From Gemmatimonadota bacterium (GTDB lineage: Bacteria > Gemmatimonadota > Gemmatimonadetes > Gemmatimonadales > Gemmatimonadaceae): a DNA stretch of 64,000 nucleotides. Position 1 is the first letter of the stretch, and each line of letters begins with the position of its first letter. Positions 1-8,011 of this stretch are shown here, one piece after another. The position numbers and the translations under genes are program-made. The notes under the pieces were generated by a model. That model was given only the letters and a program-made list of their open reading frames with translations. It had not been told where the DNA came from and made no database searches. The DNA lies in NCBI GenBank assembly GCA_027307165.1, contig DAHUXM010000034.1, positions 372,001 through 436,000 of the forward strand. The letters run 5' to 3'.

Positions 1-1
1 G

Positions 2-109
2 CCCTTGCGCGAAGCATCCGTTCCGGCCTGGGGCGCATTGGAGCGGCTTCGCGACCGTAGTGGCGAGCCCCCATTGGTAACGCGATTCCGTGATATATTG
101 GACTCCTAA
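2..109 (+). CDS. C-terminal end of an unidentified upstream protein (partial)
   Basis: The frame starting at base 2 is open from the window edge and ends at TAA 107-109, whose last base is the first base of the gmd ATG (TAATG). The 35 visible residues ([10 protein letters not shown]...RDILDS) look protein-like, and the overlap matches how other genes in this cluster are joined. The protein is probably part of the same surface-glycan operon. The visible part is too short to assign a family. Confidence 0.55.
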   Translation, partial: PLREASVPAWGALERLRDRSGEPPLVTRFRDILDS

Positions 110-1200
110 TGAAAACGGCACTAATCACTGGCGTTACCGGGCAGGACGGCGCGTATCTCGCCAGACTCCTGCTTGCGAAGGGATACACCGTCCACGGCGT
201 CAAGCGGCGCTCGTCGCTGTTCAATACTCAACGAGTCGACGGTATTTACGCCGACCCCCACGACGTCCGCTCCAGGTTTCACCTTCACTATGGCGATCTT
301 ACCGACGCGACCAATCTGATTCGCATCGTTCAGGAGACACAGCCGGACGAGATCTACAACCTCGCCGCGCAGAGTCATGTGCAGGTATCATTCGACACGC
401 CCGAGTACACGGCGAATTCGGACGCAGTGGGTACGTTACGCCTGCTGGAAGCAATACGGATCTTGGGGATGGTGAATCGTGTTCGATTTTACCAAGCTTC
501 TACATCGGAACTGTATGGTAAGGTTCAAGCAATCCCGCAGGACGAAAATACCCCGTTCTATCCGCGTTCCCCCTACGGCGTGGCAAAACTCTACGCATAT
601 TGGATTACGGTGAACTACCGTGAGGCATACGGCATCCATGCGTCCAATGGGATTCTCTTCAACCACGAGTCGCCGGTTCGCGGCGAGACATTCGTTACGC
701 GCAAGATTACGATGGCTGCCGCTCGGATATACGAGGGGTTGCAGGACAGACTCTATCTAGGCAACCTCAGCGCGCAGCGCGACTGGGGTTTCGCCGGTGA
801 TTACGTCGAAGGCATGTGGCGCATCGTACAAAATGAGGCCGCCGACGATTATGTACTTGCTACGGGCGAAACTCATACGGTTCGGGAGTTCTGTGAATGT
901 GCGTTTCGGCGTTTGGGAATTTCCTTGGAATTTAGAGGATCGGGCGAAAACGAAGTGGGGGTGGACGCGTCGACCGGAAGAGAAATAATCGCGGTTGACC
1001 GACGCTATTTTCGCCCGACCGAAGTGGACCTGTTAATCGGGGACGCGACGAAGGCCGAGCGCAGGCTGGATTGGAAGCCGAAAGTCGGATTTCGTCAGCT
1101 CGTTGAAATGATGGTGGACGCTGATCACGCTGCGTTGAAGGCGGGCACGCCGTTCACACTGGATCCGTCTCTTGAAGTGCTAGCAAGCATTGTGGCGTAG
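109..1200 (+). CDS. gmd: GDP-mannose 4,6-dehydratase
   Basis: Extended short-chain dehydrogenase that converts GDP-D-mannose to GDP-4-keto-6-deoxy-D-mannose in the cytoplasm, the first step towards GDP-L-fucose and other 6-deoxy sugars. The 363 residues are of usual length. The NADP-binding GVTGQDG lies at residues 8-14, the RRSS loop near 33-36, and catalytic residues are visible as T132, E134 (STSELYG), Y156 and K160 (YGVAK). The signature NHESP is also present. The ATG overlaps the stop of the preceding partial gene, and fcl follows after 2 bases, so the two enzymes are probably translated from one message to supply GDP-L-fucose. Confidence 0.96.
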   Translation: MKTALITGVTGQDGAYLARLLLAKGYTVHGVKRRSSLFNTQRVDGIYADPHDVRSRFHLHYGDLTDATNLIRIVQETQPDEIYNLAAQSHVQVSFDTPEYTANSDAVGTLRLLEAIRILGMVNRVRFYQASTSELYGKVQAIPQDENTPFYPRSPYGVAKLYAYWITVNYREAYGIHASNGILFNHESPVRGETFVTRKITMAAARIYEGLQDRLYLGNLSAQRDWGFAGDYVEGMWRIVQNEAADDYVLATGETHTVREFCECAFRRLGISLEFRGSGENEVGVDASTGREIIAVDRRYFRPTEVDLLIGDATKAERRLDWKPKVGFRQLVEMMVDADHAALKAGTPFTLDPSLEVLASIVA

Positions 1201-1202
1201 AA

Positions 1203-2144
1203 ATGCCTAGCCAGCGGATCTTCGTTGCTGGGCACAGGGGACTGGTCGGCTCGGCAATCGTTCGGGCATTGGGCAGAGCCGGTGCCGGTGACCTCATCTT
1301 ACGTCGACGAGATCAGCTGGATCTGCGTGATCAGCGCCGCGTTCACGAGTTTTTCGCAAGCGAGAAGCCCGACTGCGTTTTTTTGGCCGCCGCCAAGGTC
1401 GGCGGGATTCTCGCCAACGATACGTTCAGGTGGGACTTCCTTTACGAGAACCTCCTGATCGAGGCCAATGTCCTCGGCGCAGCGCTCGAGCATGGTGTCG
1501 AGCGCGTCGTGTTCCTCGGCAGTTCCTGCATCTACCCCAAGCTGGCAGCGCAGCCGATTCGTGAGTCGGAATTGCTGACTGGCTCTCTCGAGCCGACAAA
1601 CGAGCCCTACGCGATTGCGAAAATTGCCGGCGTGGAGCTCGTGGACGCCGCAAATCGTCAACATGGCCGACGATGGGTATCGCTGATGCCCACCAACCTG
1701 TACGGGCCAGGCGACAATTTCGACCTCCAGAGCAGCCACGTGTTGCCGGCCATGATTCGGAAGTTTCACGAGGCCAAGATGCTTGCGGCGGAGGGGAACA
1801 TTACCACGGTGAGGCTGTGGGGTAGCGGCAACGCCATGCGGGAGTTCCTGCACGTAGACGACCTGGCTTCGGCCGCGTTGCATATGTTGTCCAGCGATGC
1901 GACTGGCCTGTTCAACGTCGGGTCGGGGTCCGATCTGACGATTCGAAAGCTTGCTGAGTTGGTGGCGTCTGTGATTGGATACCATGGCCCCGTAAGCTGG
2001 GATGTCGACAAGCCTGACGGAACGCCTCGGAAACTGCTCGATTCCTCCAGGATCCGTGCCACCGGCTGGGCGCCGACGATTGATCTTCGATCGGGAATCG
2101 CAGACACCTACCAGTGGTATCTCGCGGCCGCTCAGCGTAGCTAG
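1203..2144 (+). CDS. fcl: GDP-L-fucose synthase (3,5-epimerase/4-reductase)
   Basis: This enzyme turns the Gmd product into GDP-L-fucose through epimerisation at C3 and C5 and NADPH-dependent reduction at C4. The 313-residue protein has the dinucleotide motif GHRGLVGS at residues 10-17. Active-site residues S107, C109, Y136 and K140 occupy the same numbering as in E. coli GMER (WcaG). It starts 2 bases after gmd. A small GC hairpin lies just past its stop, before the pseudaminic-acid genes, so the gmd-fcl pair may form its own unit or simply precede the next. Confidence 0.96.
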   Translation: MPSQRIFVAGHRGLVGSAIVRALGRAGAGDLILRRRDQLDLRDQRRVHEFFASEKPDCVFLAAAKVGGILANDTFRWDFLYENLLIEANVLGAALEHGVERVVFLGSSCIYPKLAAQPIRESELLTGSLEPTNEPYAIAKIAGVELVDAANRQHGRRWVSLMPTNLYGPGDNFDLQSSHVLPAMIRKFHEAKMLAAEGNITTVRLWGSGNAMREFLHVDDLASAALHMLSSDATGLFNVGSGSDLTIRKLAELVASVIGYHGPVSWDVDKPDGTPRKLLDSSRIRATGWAPTIDLRSGIADTYQWYLAAAQRS

Positions 2145-2160
2145 GCCGCCTTTCAGGGGA

Positions 2161-2177
2161 CGGCCCATGCAGGGCCG
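2161..2177 (+). other. Short GC hairpin between fcl and pseB
   Basis: CGGCCC-ATGCA-GGGCCG forms a perfect 6-bp stem with a 5-base loop, 16 bases after the fcl stop. It could be a weak terminator or processing hairpin in the 121-base gap before pseB. No U-run follows it, so a classical intrinsic terminator is not supported. I see no convincing promoter in the rest of this gap. Confidence 0.35.
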
Positions 2178-2265
2178 CCAAGTTGATAAGTTTAGCCAGG
2201 AAGATTGAGACCCAACCGGCCAGTTCACAACCCGGCCCGGGAAACACCGTAACGAATGGGTGGAA

Positions 2266-3267
2266 ATGCTGAATAACAAGGTGATTTTGATCACGGGCGG
2301 GACTGGCTCGTTCGGCCAGAGATTCGTCCAAACAGTGCTCGATCGATACAAGCCCACCCGGTTGATCGTGTTCAGCCGCGATGAGCTGAAACAGTTCCAG
2401 ATGCGCGAGCGTTTCTCGGAAGCGAAATACCCCTGTCTCCGGTATTTCATCGGGGATGTGAGAGATCGAGATCGCCTTTATCGAGCGTTCGATGGAGTCG
2501 ACGTAGTGGTACATGCGGCAGCACTCAAGCAGGTGCCGGCGTGTGAGTACAATCCAATCGAAGCGATTCGCACGAACGTCATGGGTGCCGCCAACGTCGT
2601 TGACGCCGCGATTGATCGGGGTGTGAGCAAAGTTGTGGCGCTCAGTACGGACAAGGCCGCAGGACCGGTAAACCTCTATGGGGCAACGAAGCTTTGTTCG
2701 GACAAGCTGTTTACGGCGGCAAATAGCTACGCGGGCGCGCATGCAACCCGGTTCTCTGTGGTTAGATACGGAAACGTTGTTGGAAGCCGCGGGAGCGTGA
2801 TTCCGTTCTTTCTCCGCGCTCGCGACACGGGCAAGCTTCAGATCACGGATCCAAGAATGACACGGTTCTGGATCACGCTGGAGCAAGGTGTTGAGTTCGT
2901 GCTCGCCAGTCTGAAGCGGATGCACGGCGGCGAGGTATTCGTTCCAAAGATTCCGAGCATGAACATCATGGACGTCGCCCGTGCTATCGCACCCGAATGC
3001 GAGACTAGTGTCATTGGTATCCGGCCCGGCGAGAAACTGCATGAATTGATGGTAGGCGAAGATGACAGCCGGAATACGGTCGAGTATGACGACTATTTCG
3101 CTATTCTCCCATCCTTCCATCAATGGACTGCAGACGATTGCGCTGCCAACGGCGGACGACTCTGTTCCGAAGGCTTTCGTTACAGCAGCGACCGAAATGA
3201 TCGTTGGCTCTCCGCGGAGGAGTTGAGGGCCATGGTGGGCTTGGCCGAACCGGCCGGGGTCGCGTAG
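2266..3267 (+). CDS. pseB: UDP-GlcNAc 4,6-dehydratase (inverting), pseudaminic acid pathway step 1
   Basis: PseB removes water from UDP-GlcNAc and inverts C5, giving UDP-2-acetamido-2,6-dideoxy-L-arabino-hexos-4-ulose. I start at ATG 2266 (MLNNKVILITGGTGSFG), which matches the typical PseB N-terminus; a GTG two codons upstream (2260) is possible. The nucleotide motif GGTGSFG is at residues 11-17. The unusual catalytic set of the family is visible as D129, K130, Y138 and K142 (STDK...YGATK). It is the first gene of a contiguous pse block, and pseC begins 2 bases after it. Confidence 0.95.
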   Translation: MLNNKVILITGGTGSFGQRFVQTVLDRYKPTRLIVFSRDELKQFQMRERFSEAKYPCLRYFIGDVRDRDRLYRAFDGVDVVVHAAALKQVPACEYNPIEAIRTNVMGAANVVDAAIDRGVSKVVALSTDKAAGPVNLYGATKLCSDKLFTAANSYAGAHATRFSVVRYGNVVGSRGSVIPFFLRARDTGKLQITDPRMTRFWITLEQGVEFVLASLKRMHGGEVFVPKIPSMNIMDVARAIAPECETSVIGIRPGEKLHELMVGEDDSRNTVEYDDYFAILPSFHQWTADDCAANGGRLCSEGFRYSSDRNDRWLSAEELRAMVGLAEPAGVA

Positions 3268-3268
3268 C

Positions 3269-4447
3269 GTGGCGACGCAGCCGCCTGGCAACGTACCAAT
3301 CCCCTACGGACACCAGTGCATTGGGGATGACGATATCGAAGCGGTGGTGAAAGTGCTGCGCGGCGACTGGCTGACGCAGGGGCCTTCAGTCACCGACTTC
3401 GAGGGAGCGCTCTCGCGCACACTTGGTGCTTCCCATGCGCTTGCAATGAACTCAGGAACGGCCGTGCTGCACGCTGGAATGGCAGCGCTTGGTATCACTG
3501 AAGGTGACGTTGTCGTGGTTCCTCCGATCACCTTTGTGGCGAGCGCGAATGCTGCACTCTACTGCGGTGCGGATGTGGCATTCGTCGATGTCGAGGCTGA
3601 CACCGGGCTCATTTCCGTAAAGGCCCTTGGGGAGTTTTTACGGTCCGATCCGCGTCGTGCGAAGGTTCGCGCAGTAGTCGCCGTGCACTATGCTGGAATG
3701 CCGTGCGATATCGGCGAGCTTGCGGCGCTTTGCGCGCAAAACGGGATCGCGTTGATCGAGGATGCGTGTCACGCTCCGGGCGCAACGTGGACCGACTCAA
3801 GCGGAACTCTTCACACGATCGGGGACGGCTCGCTCTCCGCGTTCACGGCCCTCAGCTTTCATCCCGTGAAGCACGTGACAACCGCTGAAGGTGGTGCACT
3901 TCTCACCAATGACGCAGCGCTTGCGGAGCGAGCGGCCATGTTCCGCTCGCACGGCGTTACTCGGCGCGACGACCTGCTCCAAGCGCACGACGGGCCTTGG
4001 TACTACGAGCAGCATACGCTTGGCTTCAACTATCGGATGCCGGACGTGTTAGCTGCTCTCGGCACGAGCCAGCTTGCAAAGCATCGTGGGTGGCTGGAGC
4101 GTCGTCGTGAGGTTGCCCGTGTTTATCGAGAGCAGCTTGCCGGCATCTCGACATTGGAATTGCAGGCCGAGCGCCCCGGGCGCAACCATGCGTACCATCT
4201 CTTTCCAGTGCTGGTTCAGAATCGTGCAGCGGTCTTCGATGAGCTGGTACGGCGCGGCATCCGACCCCAGGTGCACTATATCCCCGTCCATCGGCAGCCG
4301 TACTACAGATCTCGATATGGTGACATATCGATGCCGTCCGCGGAATCATGGTACGCCCGGGAACTGAGCATCCCGATGTTCCAGGGGATTACGGACGATC
4401 AGGTCGCGTACGTGTGCGATACCGTCAGGGCGGTGGTGTGTGGATGA
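3269..4447 (+). CDS. pseC: UDP-4-amino-4,6-dideoxy-L-AltNAc transaminase, pseudaminic acid pathway step 2
   Basis: PLP-dependent DegT/DnrJ/EryC1 aminotransferase that aminates C4 of the PseB product, using glutamate as donor in characterised homologues. The protein is 392 residues, near the usual length. It begins at GTG 3269, and its N-terminus (IPYGHQCIGDDDI) is typical. K201 in SFHPVKHVTTAEGG is the PLP lysine, and EDACHAPGA precedes it as the cofactor-contact segment. It lies between pseB and pseG, which supports the specific PseC assignment over other sugar transaminases. Confidence 0.94.
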   Translation: MATQPPGNVPIPYGHQCIGDDDIEAVVKVLRGDWLTQGPSVTDFEGALSRTLGASHALAMNSGTAVLHAGMAALGITEGDVVVVPPITFVASANAALYCGADVAFVDVEADTGLISVKALGEFLRSDPRRAKVRAVVAVHYAGMPCDIGELAALCAQNGIALIEDACHAPGATWTDSSGTLHTIGDGSLSAFTALSFHPVKHVTTAEGGALLTNDAALAERAAMFRSHGVTRRDDLLQAHDGPWYYEQHTLGFNYRMPDVLAALGTSQLAKHRGWLERRREVARVYREQLAGISTLELQAERPGRNHAYHLFPVLVQNRAAVFDELVRRGIRPQVHYIPVHRQPYYRSRYGDISMPSAESWYARELSIPMFQGITDDQVAYVCDTVRAVVCG

Positions 4448-4490
4448 GTCGCGGCGCGAGTCTGTTTTCGGCTGACGCCGCCGGTAAATC

Positions 4491-5531
4491 ATGCGAGTGC
4501 TGATGCGCGCGGATTCGTCGGCGGATATCGGCGCGGGCCATATCAGTCGTTGCGGTGCACTCGCAGAAGCGCTGTTTGCGCGCGGAGTTCGCGCCACGCT
4601 CCTGACACGGGACCTCCCCGGCTCCGTGGCGGAGTCAACCGACGCGATGGAGGTGCTTTCATTGCCGCCGAAGCTGGGCGGCGATCGGCTATGTGATCGC
4701 CGTGCCGCGGAGATCGCGCGCAGGTGGCTCGAAGTAGACTCGGAATCGTCCTGGCTCGTTGTTGACCATTACGACCTGGACGCAACGTGGGAACGTGCCG
4801 CTCGCGGCGACCGAACAAGAGTATTCGCGATTGACGACCTTGCGGACCGTCCGCACGCATGCGATTTGCTGCTTGATCAGAATCTCTCCGACGACGGCGC
4901 CCGGCGGTATGCCTCACGCGTGCGAGCCGACTGTCGTCTGCTCTTCGGTCCGCGATTCGCGCTGTTGCGTCCGGCGTTCGCCGAGGCTCACGCAACCGCG
5001 CGCGTACGCCAGCGGGTGAGACGAGTACTGTTTTTTTTCGGTGGTGGCGATGCCTTTGACCTGACAACCGAGGCGATCAAAGCGATCGGACTGCTTGGAC
5101 CGACGGATGCCCAGTTTGACGTTGTCGTCGGCGGTGGCAACTCGAGAGCCGGCGCCATCCGCACCCTTGTCTCTGGAATGCCTTCGGTAACATTTCACTT
5201 TCGGACAGACAGAATGGCTGAGCTGATGGCTGCCGCGGATATCAGCGTAGGCGCTGGAGGGACGGCGACCTGGGAGCGCTGCTGCGTAGGCTTGCCAGCC
5301 CTTGTGATCGTGACAGCGGAAAATCAGCGGCGGGTTGTAAAGGAAGCGTCCGAACATGGCGCATGTCGGGATCTTGGATACGCCAGAGATGTAACATCCT
5401 CCACGATTGCGGCGGCGCTTGGCGATGCATTGTCCGGGCGTTTTGACCTCAGCGGAATGTCGCGCGCAGCGTTGAGCATTGTCGATGGCAAGGGCGCGGC
5501 ACGTGTCGCCGAAATCATGCTCTCCGCATGA
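4491..5531 (+). CDS. pseG: UDP-2,4-diacetamido-2,4,6-trideoxy-L-altropyranose hydrolase
   Basis: PseG is a GT-B-fold hydrolase that removes UDP from the doubly acetylated sugar, freeing 6-deoxy-AltdiNAc for PseI. The 346 residues begin with MRVLMRADSS and the GAGH motif, whose H17 corresponds to the catalytic histidine of Campylobacter PseG. A nucleotide-binding stretch GAGGTATWERC lies towards the C-terminus. The gene follows pseC by 43 bases, and its last codon overlaps the pseH-like ATG by 4 bases (ATGA), so the two are probably translationally coupled. Confidence 0.94.
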   Translation: MRVLMRADSSADIGAGHISRCGALAEALFARGVRATLLTRDLPGSVAESTDAMEVLSLPPKLGGDRLCDRRAAEIARRWLEVDSESSWLVVDHYDLDATWERAARGDRTRVFAIDDLADRPHACDLLLDQNLSDDGARRYASRVRADCRLLFGPRFALLRPAFAEAHATARVRQRVRRVLFFFGGGDAFDLTTEAIKAIGLLGPTDAQFDVVVGGGNSRAGAIRTLVSGMPSVTFHFRTDRMAELMAAADISVGAGGTATWERCCVGLPALVIVTAENQRRVVKEASEHGACRDLGYARDVTSSTIAAALGDALSGRFDLSGMSRAALSIVDGKGAARVAEIMLSA

Positions 5532-6058
5532 CGGTAACACCAAGCGTCATCACGCCGTCGTTGAGGCTGGCGACAGCAGGAGACCTCCTCTTGTATTTTG
5601 AATGGGCGAACGACCCTGACGTGCGCAAGATGTCGTTCGATGGTAATTCAATCCCGATTGATGCGCACCGCATCTGGTTCGCGAGGAAATTGAAATCTCC
5701 AGACGTTCTCATGCTTGTTCTCGAGGCTCCCACTCCCGTCGGCCAGATTCGCTTCGACGTTGCGAACGACGTTGCTCTGATCGGGTTCTCGCTTGCACGG
5801 AGCGCGCGCGGGCGAGGGCTTGGTTCGTATCTTCTGCGTCAGGGATGTCTGCATCTTCACGCGCGATTCCCCGATGTGCGAACTGCTCGCGGTCTGGTAA
5901 AGGCGGCTAATATCGCATCGCGTCGTGCATTCGAAGCTGCAGGATTCTACGTCGCGGCGGAAACGCGAGAATCGAGTATCCCGGCGCTCACGTACGATAT
6001 CGATGTCGCCCGTCTTACCGCCTCTACCGCCTGTACCGCCTCTCCTGCGGCCAGCTGA
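5528..6058 (+). CDS. pseH: GNAT N-acetyltransferase, probable PseH
   Basis: Predicted to transfer acetyl from acetyl-CoA to the 4-amino group of the PseC product, the step between PseC and PseG. The 176-residue protein has a GNAT fold signature: the acetyl-CoA pyrophosphate-binding segment RSARGRGLGSYLL sits in the middle, and a closing RRAFEAAGF motif follows. The role comes mainly from position between pseG and pseI; sequence alone supports only GNAT. The C-terminal tail (LTASTACTASPAAS) is encoded by three tandem 9-base units (6016-6042) and looks dispensable. Confidence 0.85.
   Translation: MTVTPSVITPSLRLATAGDLLLYFEWANDPDVRKMSFDGNSIPIDAHRIWFARKLKSPDVLMLVLEAPTPVGQIRFDVANDVALIGFSLARSARGRGLGSYLLRQGCLHLHARFPDVRTARGLVKAANIASRRAFEAAGFYVAAETRESSIPALTYDIDVARLTASTACTASPAAS
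6016..6042 (+). repeat. Three 9-bp tandem repeats at the 3' end of pseH
   Basis: TACCGCCTC, TACCGCCTG and TACCGCCTC follow each other without gaps just before the pseH stop. The unit length is a multiple of three, so gain or loss of units changes only the length of the Thr/Ala/Ser-rich tail. Confidence 0.8.
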
Positions 6059-6067
6059 AATTCGATT

Positions 6068-7132
6068 ATGTCACTGCCATTCATAACAATTGGGGAGCGG
6101 CGCATAGGCGCTGACTTTCCTGCGTACATTGTTGCCGAGCTGTCCGGCAACCACAACGGCGACCTTGGGCGGGCGGTTGAAACTGTCCATGCCGCTGCCG
6201 ATGCAGGCGCTGATGCGTTGAAGCTCCAGACGTACACCGCGGACACAATTACAATCAAGTGCGACCGACCGGATTTCATCGTGGGGGGTACTGGACCATG
6301 GGCTGGCATGTCCCTCCACCAGCTATATGACGTCGCTCATACCCCTTGGGATTGGCATGAGCGACTCTTCGATGTCGCAGTGTCGCGTGGCTTGCAGATA
6401 TTTTCCACGCCGTTCGACGCAACGGCTGTCGACTTTCTCTCCCAGCTTGGCGCTCCGGCATTCAAGATCGCATCGTTCGAGATAGTTGACGACGCGCTGC
6501 TTGCGGCCGTGGCCGCAACCGGAAAGCCGATCATTTTATCTACGGGGATGGCGAGCCTTGAAGAGGTGGCACACGCGATCAGCGTGCTACGAACCGCGGG
6601 TGCCGTAGAGACGCTCGTGCTTCGTTGCACCAGCAGCTATCCTGCGCCGGACGACTCGATGCATCTCTCCACGCTTGCTCGCCTGGCGGAGATCACTGAA
6701 GGTCCGGTTGGCCTGTCCGACCATAGTCTCGGTTCGACGGCCGCAGTTGTCGCCGTGACATTGGGGGCATGTTTCATAGAAAAACACTTCACGCTCTCGC
6801 GCGCTGACGGCGGCGTGGACAGTCATTTTTCGCTCGAGCCAAGCGAATTCAGGAAGATGGTTGATGACGTCCGGAAAGCAGAGGCGATGATCGGGCGACC
6901 AACATTCGGGCCCGGCGTCGCGGAGGAGGGAAGCGCGGTATTCCGCAGGTCGCTGTACGTGGTAGAAGACATAGCAGCGGGCATGCCATTGACTCCGCTA
7001 AATGTGCGGTCAATTCGTCCTGGCTTCGGGATGTCGCCACGGTACCTCGATGCTGTACTGGGACGGCGTGTCGTGCGCGACGTCGTGCGTGGCACACCTC
7101 TGTCCTGGGACACCATTTCGGACGCGAGCTGA
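6068..7132 (+). CDS. pseI: Pseudaminic acid synthase
   Basis: NeuB-family enzyme that condenses 6-deoxy-AltdiNAc with phosphoenolpyruvate to make pseudaminic acid. The 354-residue protein has the NeuB TIM barrel over about residues 1-275 (AELSGNHNG, then ALKLQTYTADTIT, and metal-binding histidines in GLSDHSLGS and IEKHFTLSR). A C-terminal SAF/antifreeze-like domain covers about 290-354. QTYTADTIT and the surrounding pse genes favour PseI over NeuB or LegI. The aldo/keto reductase gene begins at the base after the stop. Confidence 0.94.
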   Translation: MSLPFITIGERRIGADFPAYIVAELSGNHNGDLGRAVETVHAAADAGADALKLQTYTADTITIKCDRPDFIVGGTGPWAGMSLHQLYDVAHTPWDWHERLFDVAVSRGLQIFSTPFDATAVDFLSQLGAPAFKIASFEIVDDALLAAVAATGKPIILSTGMASLEEVAHAISVLRTAGAVETLVLRCTSSYPAPDDSMHLSTLARLAEITEGPVGLSDHSLGSTAAVVAVTLGACFIEKHFTLSRADGGVDSHFSLEPSEFRKMVDDVRKAEAMIGRPTFGPGVAEEGSAVFRRSLYVVEDIAAGMPLTPLNVRSIRPGFGMSPRYLDAVLGRRVVRDVVRGTPLSWDTISDAS

Positions 7133-8011
7133 GTGGTGGCTCCTGAGTTAAAGCTTGATCGCATCGTACTCGGTACGGTGCAGATCGGACTTCCCTATGG
7201 CAAGAGGCGAGGTGCGGGCCTGATGTCGGAAGACGCTGCCGAGGAAATCCTCGACGCAGCGTGGGACCTGGGGATCAGGAATTTCGACACTGCGGAAGCC
7301 TACGGCGTATCGGCCGCTCGTTTGTCGCACTGGCTTGGCAAATCTGGTCGCCTGCAGTTTGCTCATGTAATCACGAAAATCGCGGCGACGTTACCCACTG
7401 AGAGGATCATCTCGGCGGCGTCGGATGCGATCGCGAGGTTCGACGGTGCACGGAAGATAACACTTCTGTCGCATGGTCCTATGAGCGCGCGCAACTGGAG
7501 TGCCATGCACGCGACGGCGCTTATGGAGCATGCTCTCGCAGGCCAGAGTGTGTACGAACGCCAGGAAGTGGTGGATGCCTGGTCACTGGATGGCGTCAGT
7601 GTGGTGCAGGCGCCAGCCAACGTTTTTGATTCTCGCGCTATGCTCGCACACTCGGACGACTCGCGGGAGATGCACTACCGTTCCGTTTTTTTACAGGGCT
7701 TGCTGCTCGACGCGCCATCTGTCGCGGACGCTCGCGTCGCGGGTAGCGGCAGACTGGCTGAAGCGGTGGGCCAAGCCGCCGCCGCGATCGGAACGCCTGC
7801 GGCTGTGCTGCTCGCAGCGGCAGTGCTCCGCGCTTCCCGGCCAGTCGACAAGATTATCCTGGGCGCCGACAAGCCAGAAGACTTGATGCCGATCCCAGCA
7901 GCTCTGGAAGCGCCGGAGGGTAGCATCGACGAATTTCTGGACCACATCGCACGTGTGCCGGCACCCGCTGAGACGGTGTTGGACCCTCGTACCTGGGATC
8001 CGAAGCAATGA
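7133..8011 (+). CDS. Aldo/keto reductase associated with nonulosonate synthesis
   Basis: Predicted NAD(P)H-dependent aldo/keto reductase of 292 residues. The family catalytic tetrad is visible as D52, Y57 (NFDTAEAYG), K82 (VITKI) and H114 (LLSHGP). GTG 7133 is chosen because it directly follows the pseI stop; GTG 7136 would also work. The gene shares a 4-base ATGA overlap with the cytidylyltransferase-aminotransferase fusion, so the two enzymes are likely made together and may act one after the other: oxidation or reduction of a carbon, then transamination. The substrate is unknown. It is not part of the classical PseBCHGIF pathway. Confidence 0.8.
   Translation: MVAPELKLDRIVLGTVQIGLPYGKRRGAGLMSEDAAEEILDAAWDLGIRNFDTAEAYGVSAARLSHWLGKSGRLQFAHVITKIAATLPTERIISAASDAIARFDGARKITLLSHGPMSARNWSAMHATALMEHALAGQSVYERQEVVDAWSLDGVSVVQAPANVFDSRAMLAHSDDSREMHYRSVFLQGLLLDAPSVADARVAGSGRLAEAVGQAAAAIGTPAAVLLAAAVLRASRPVDKIILGADKPEDLMPIPAALEAPEGSIDEFLDHIARVPAPAETVLDPRTWDPKQ

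Noticed and set aside
1912-3291. Long minus-strand open frame (459 codons) opposite fcl and pseB
   Set aside because: It is antisense to two well-recognised genes, and its product has no family features. Long antisense frames are common in GC-rich DNA.
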